A stretch of 5,284 bases of DNA from contig PWGE01000449.1 of the NCBI GenBank assembly GCA_003554345.1, positions 1 through 5,284 on the forward strand, read 5' to 3'. Below the pieces are notes generated by a model that saw only the letters and a list, made by a program, of their open reading frames with translations, was not told the DNA's origin and did no database searches. How positions within the stretch are numbered: the first letter of the stretch is position 1; each line of letters begins with the position of its first letter. A program made the translations under genes and the position numbers. Positions 5,104 to 5,284 of the stretch are shown in pieces. The DNA comes from T1SED10-198M sp003554345 [NCBI: Candidatus Sumerlaeota bacterium]. Lineage in GTDB: Bacteria > Sumerlaeota > T1SED10-198M.

Positions 5104-5284
5104 CGGCCCTTTACAACATAGTGGGGTACCAGAAGTCTTCGCTCAATCTGCGCTTTCTGTGGAAAGATGAGGACGGGAACCCAAAGGACATTACCGGCTA
5201 CGAGGCGGCCATGCAGGTCAGGCCCTACAAGACACCGCCCAAAGCCGAGTTTCTGGGTGACGTGGCTATCGAGGCCACGACCGA
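5100..5284 (+). CDS. Partial virion protein, N-terminal Ig-like/BppU-like pattern, truncated by window end
   Basis: The reading frame opens at ATG 5100, overlapping the portal stop as ATGA, with GGGAGG at 5084-5089, 10 nt upstream. It stays open to the window end (61 complete codons). The visible N-terminus, TALYNIVGYQKSSLNLRFLW followed by KDEDGNPKDITGYEAAMQVR, has a beta-strand pattern common in small phage structural proteins. In those, 'YNI..QG..f.l.l.wkd..G.p.dLTGy.a.mqvR' begins an Ig-like domain related to baseplate (BppU-type) N-termini. That similarity is from memory of the pattern and is moderate. Translational coupling to the portal suggests a virion component needed in a related amount. 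The C-terminal part, and therefore the full function, is not in this window. Confidence 0.75.
   Translation, partial: MTALYNIVGYQKSSLNLRFLWKDEDGNPKDITGYEAAMQVRPYKTPPKAEFLGDVAIEATT

Overview
The window looks like part of the packaging and head-gene module of an archaeal head-tailed virus, or of a provirus of one. Two lines of evidence support this. First, there is a complete large terminase with ATPase and nuclease motifs, and downstream of it a portal protein. Second, the only two promoter-like sequences are archaeal in form: a purine-rich CCGAAA element (BRE-like) directly upstream of an A/T TATA box, at 831-848 and 3778-3793. No convincing bacterial -35/-10 pair was seen ahead of the genes. 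The coding part is fairly GC-rich, uses strong GGAGG ribosome binding sites, and the proteins lack the extreme acidity of haloarchaeal proteins. This suggests a non-halophilic archaeal host, but the lineage cannot be fixed from the window.

The layout has three parts. (1) Positions 1-830 carry no convincing gene. Positions 1-143 hold a cluster of AT-rich dyads and a triple ATATAATT tandem repeat. Positions 144-515 hold about twenty short palindromic boxes of two classes, TTAAC-AATY-GTTAA (14 bp) and TTAAC-NNN-GTTAA (13 bp), that largely alternate. Positions 516-830 are GC-rich and contain several inverted repeats. (2) Positions 831-3777 hold a promoter followed by five tightly packed genes: a 63-aa unknown, a 152-aa helical protein (small-terminase candidate), the large terminase, an 81-aa coiled-coil-like protein, and a 130-aa protein with a probable helix-turn-helix. 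All junctions overlap or are 2 nt apart, so they are probably co-transcribed. (3) From 3778 a second promoter precedes the portal gene and, through an ATGA overlap, the start of a further virion gene that runs off the window.

The terminase motor cuts viral DNA and pumps it through the portal ring into the prohead. The small helical protein and the helix-turn-helix protein are the two candidates for DNA recognition (small terminase or regulator). The portal group has its own promoter, which shares the 9-mer TGACCGAAA with the first promoter.

The most unusual element is the two-class alternating box array directly upstream of the packaging operon. It could be a replication origin with an unwinding element, a partition or operator array, or a packaging recognition site. 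The sequence alone does not decide between these, and I recognise no described family of repeats in it.
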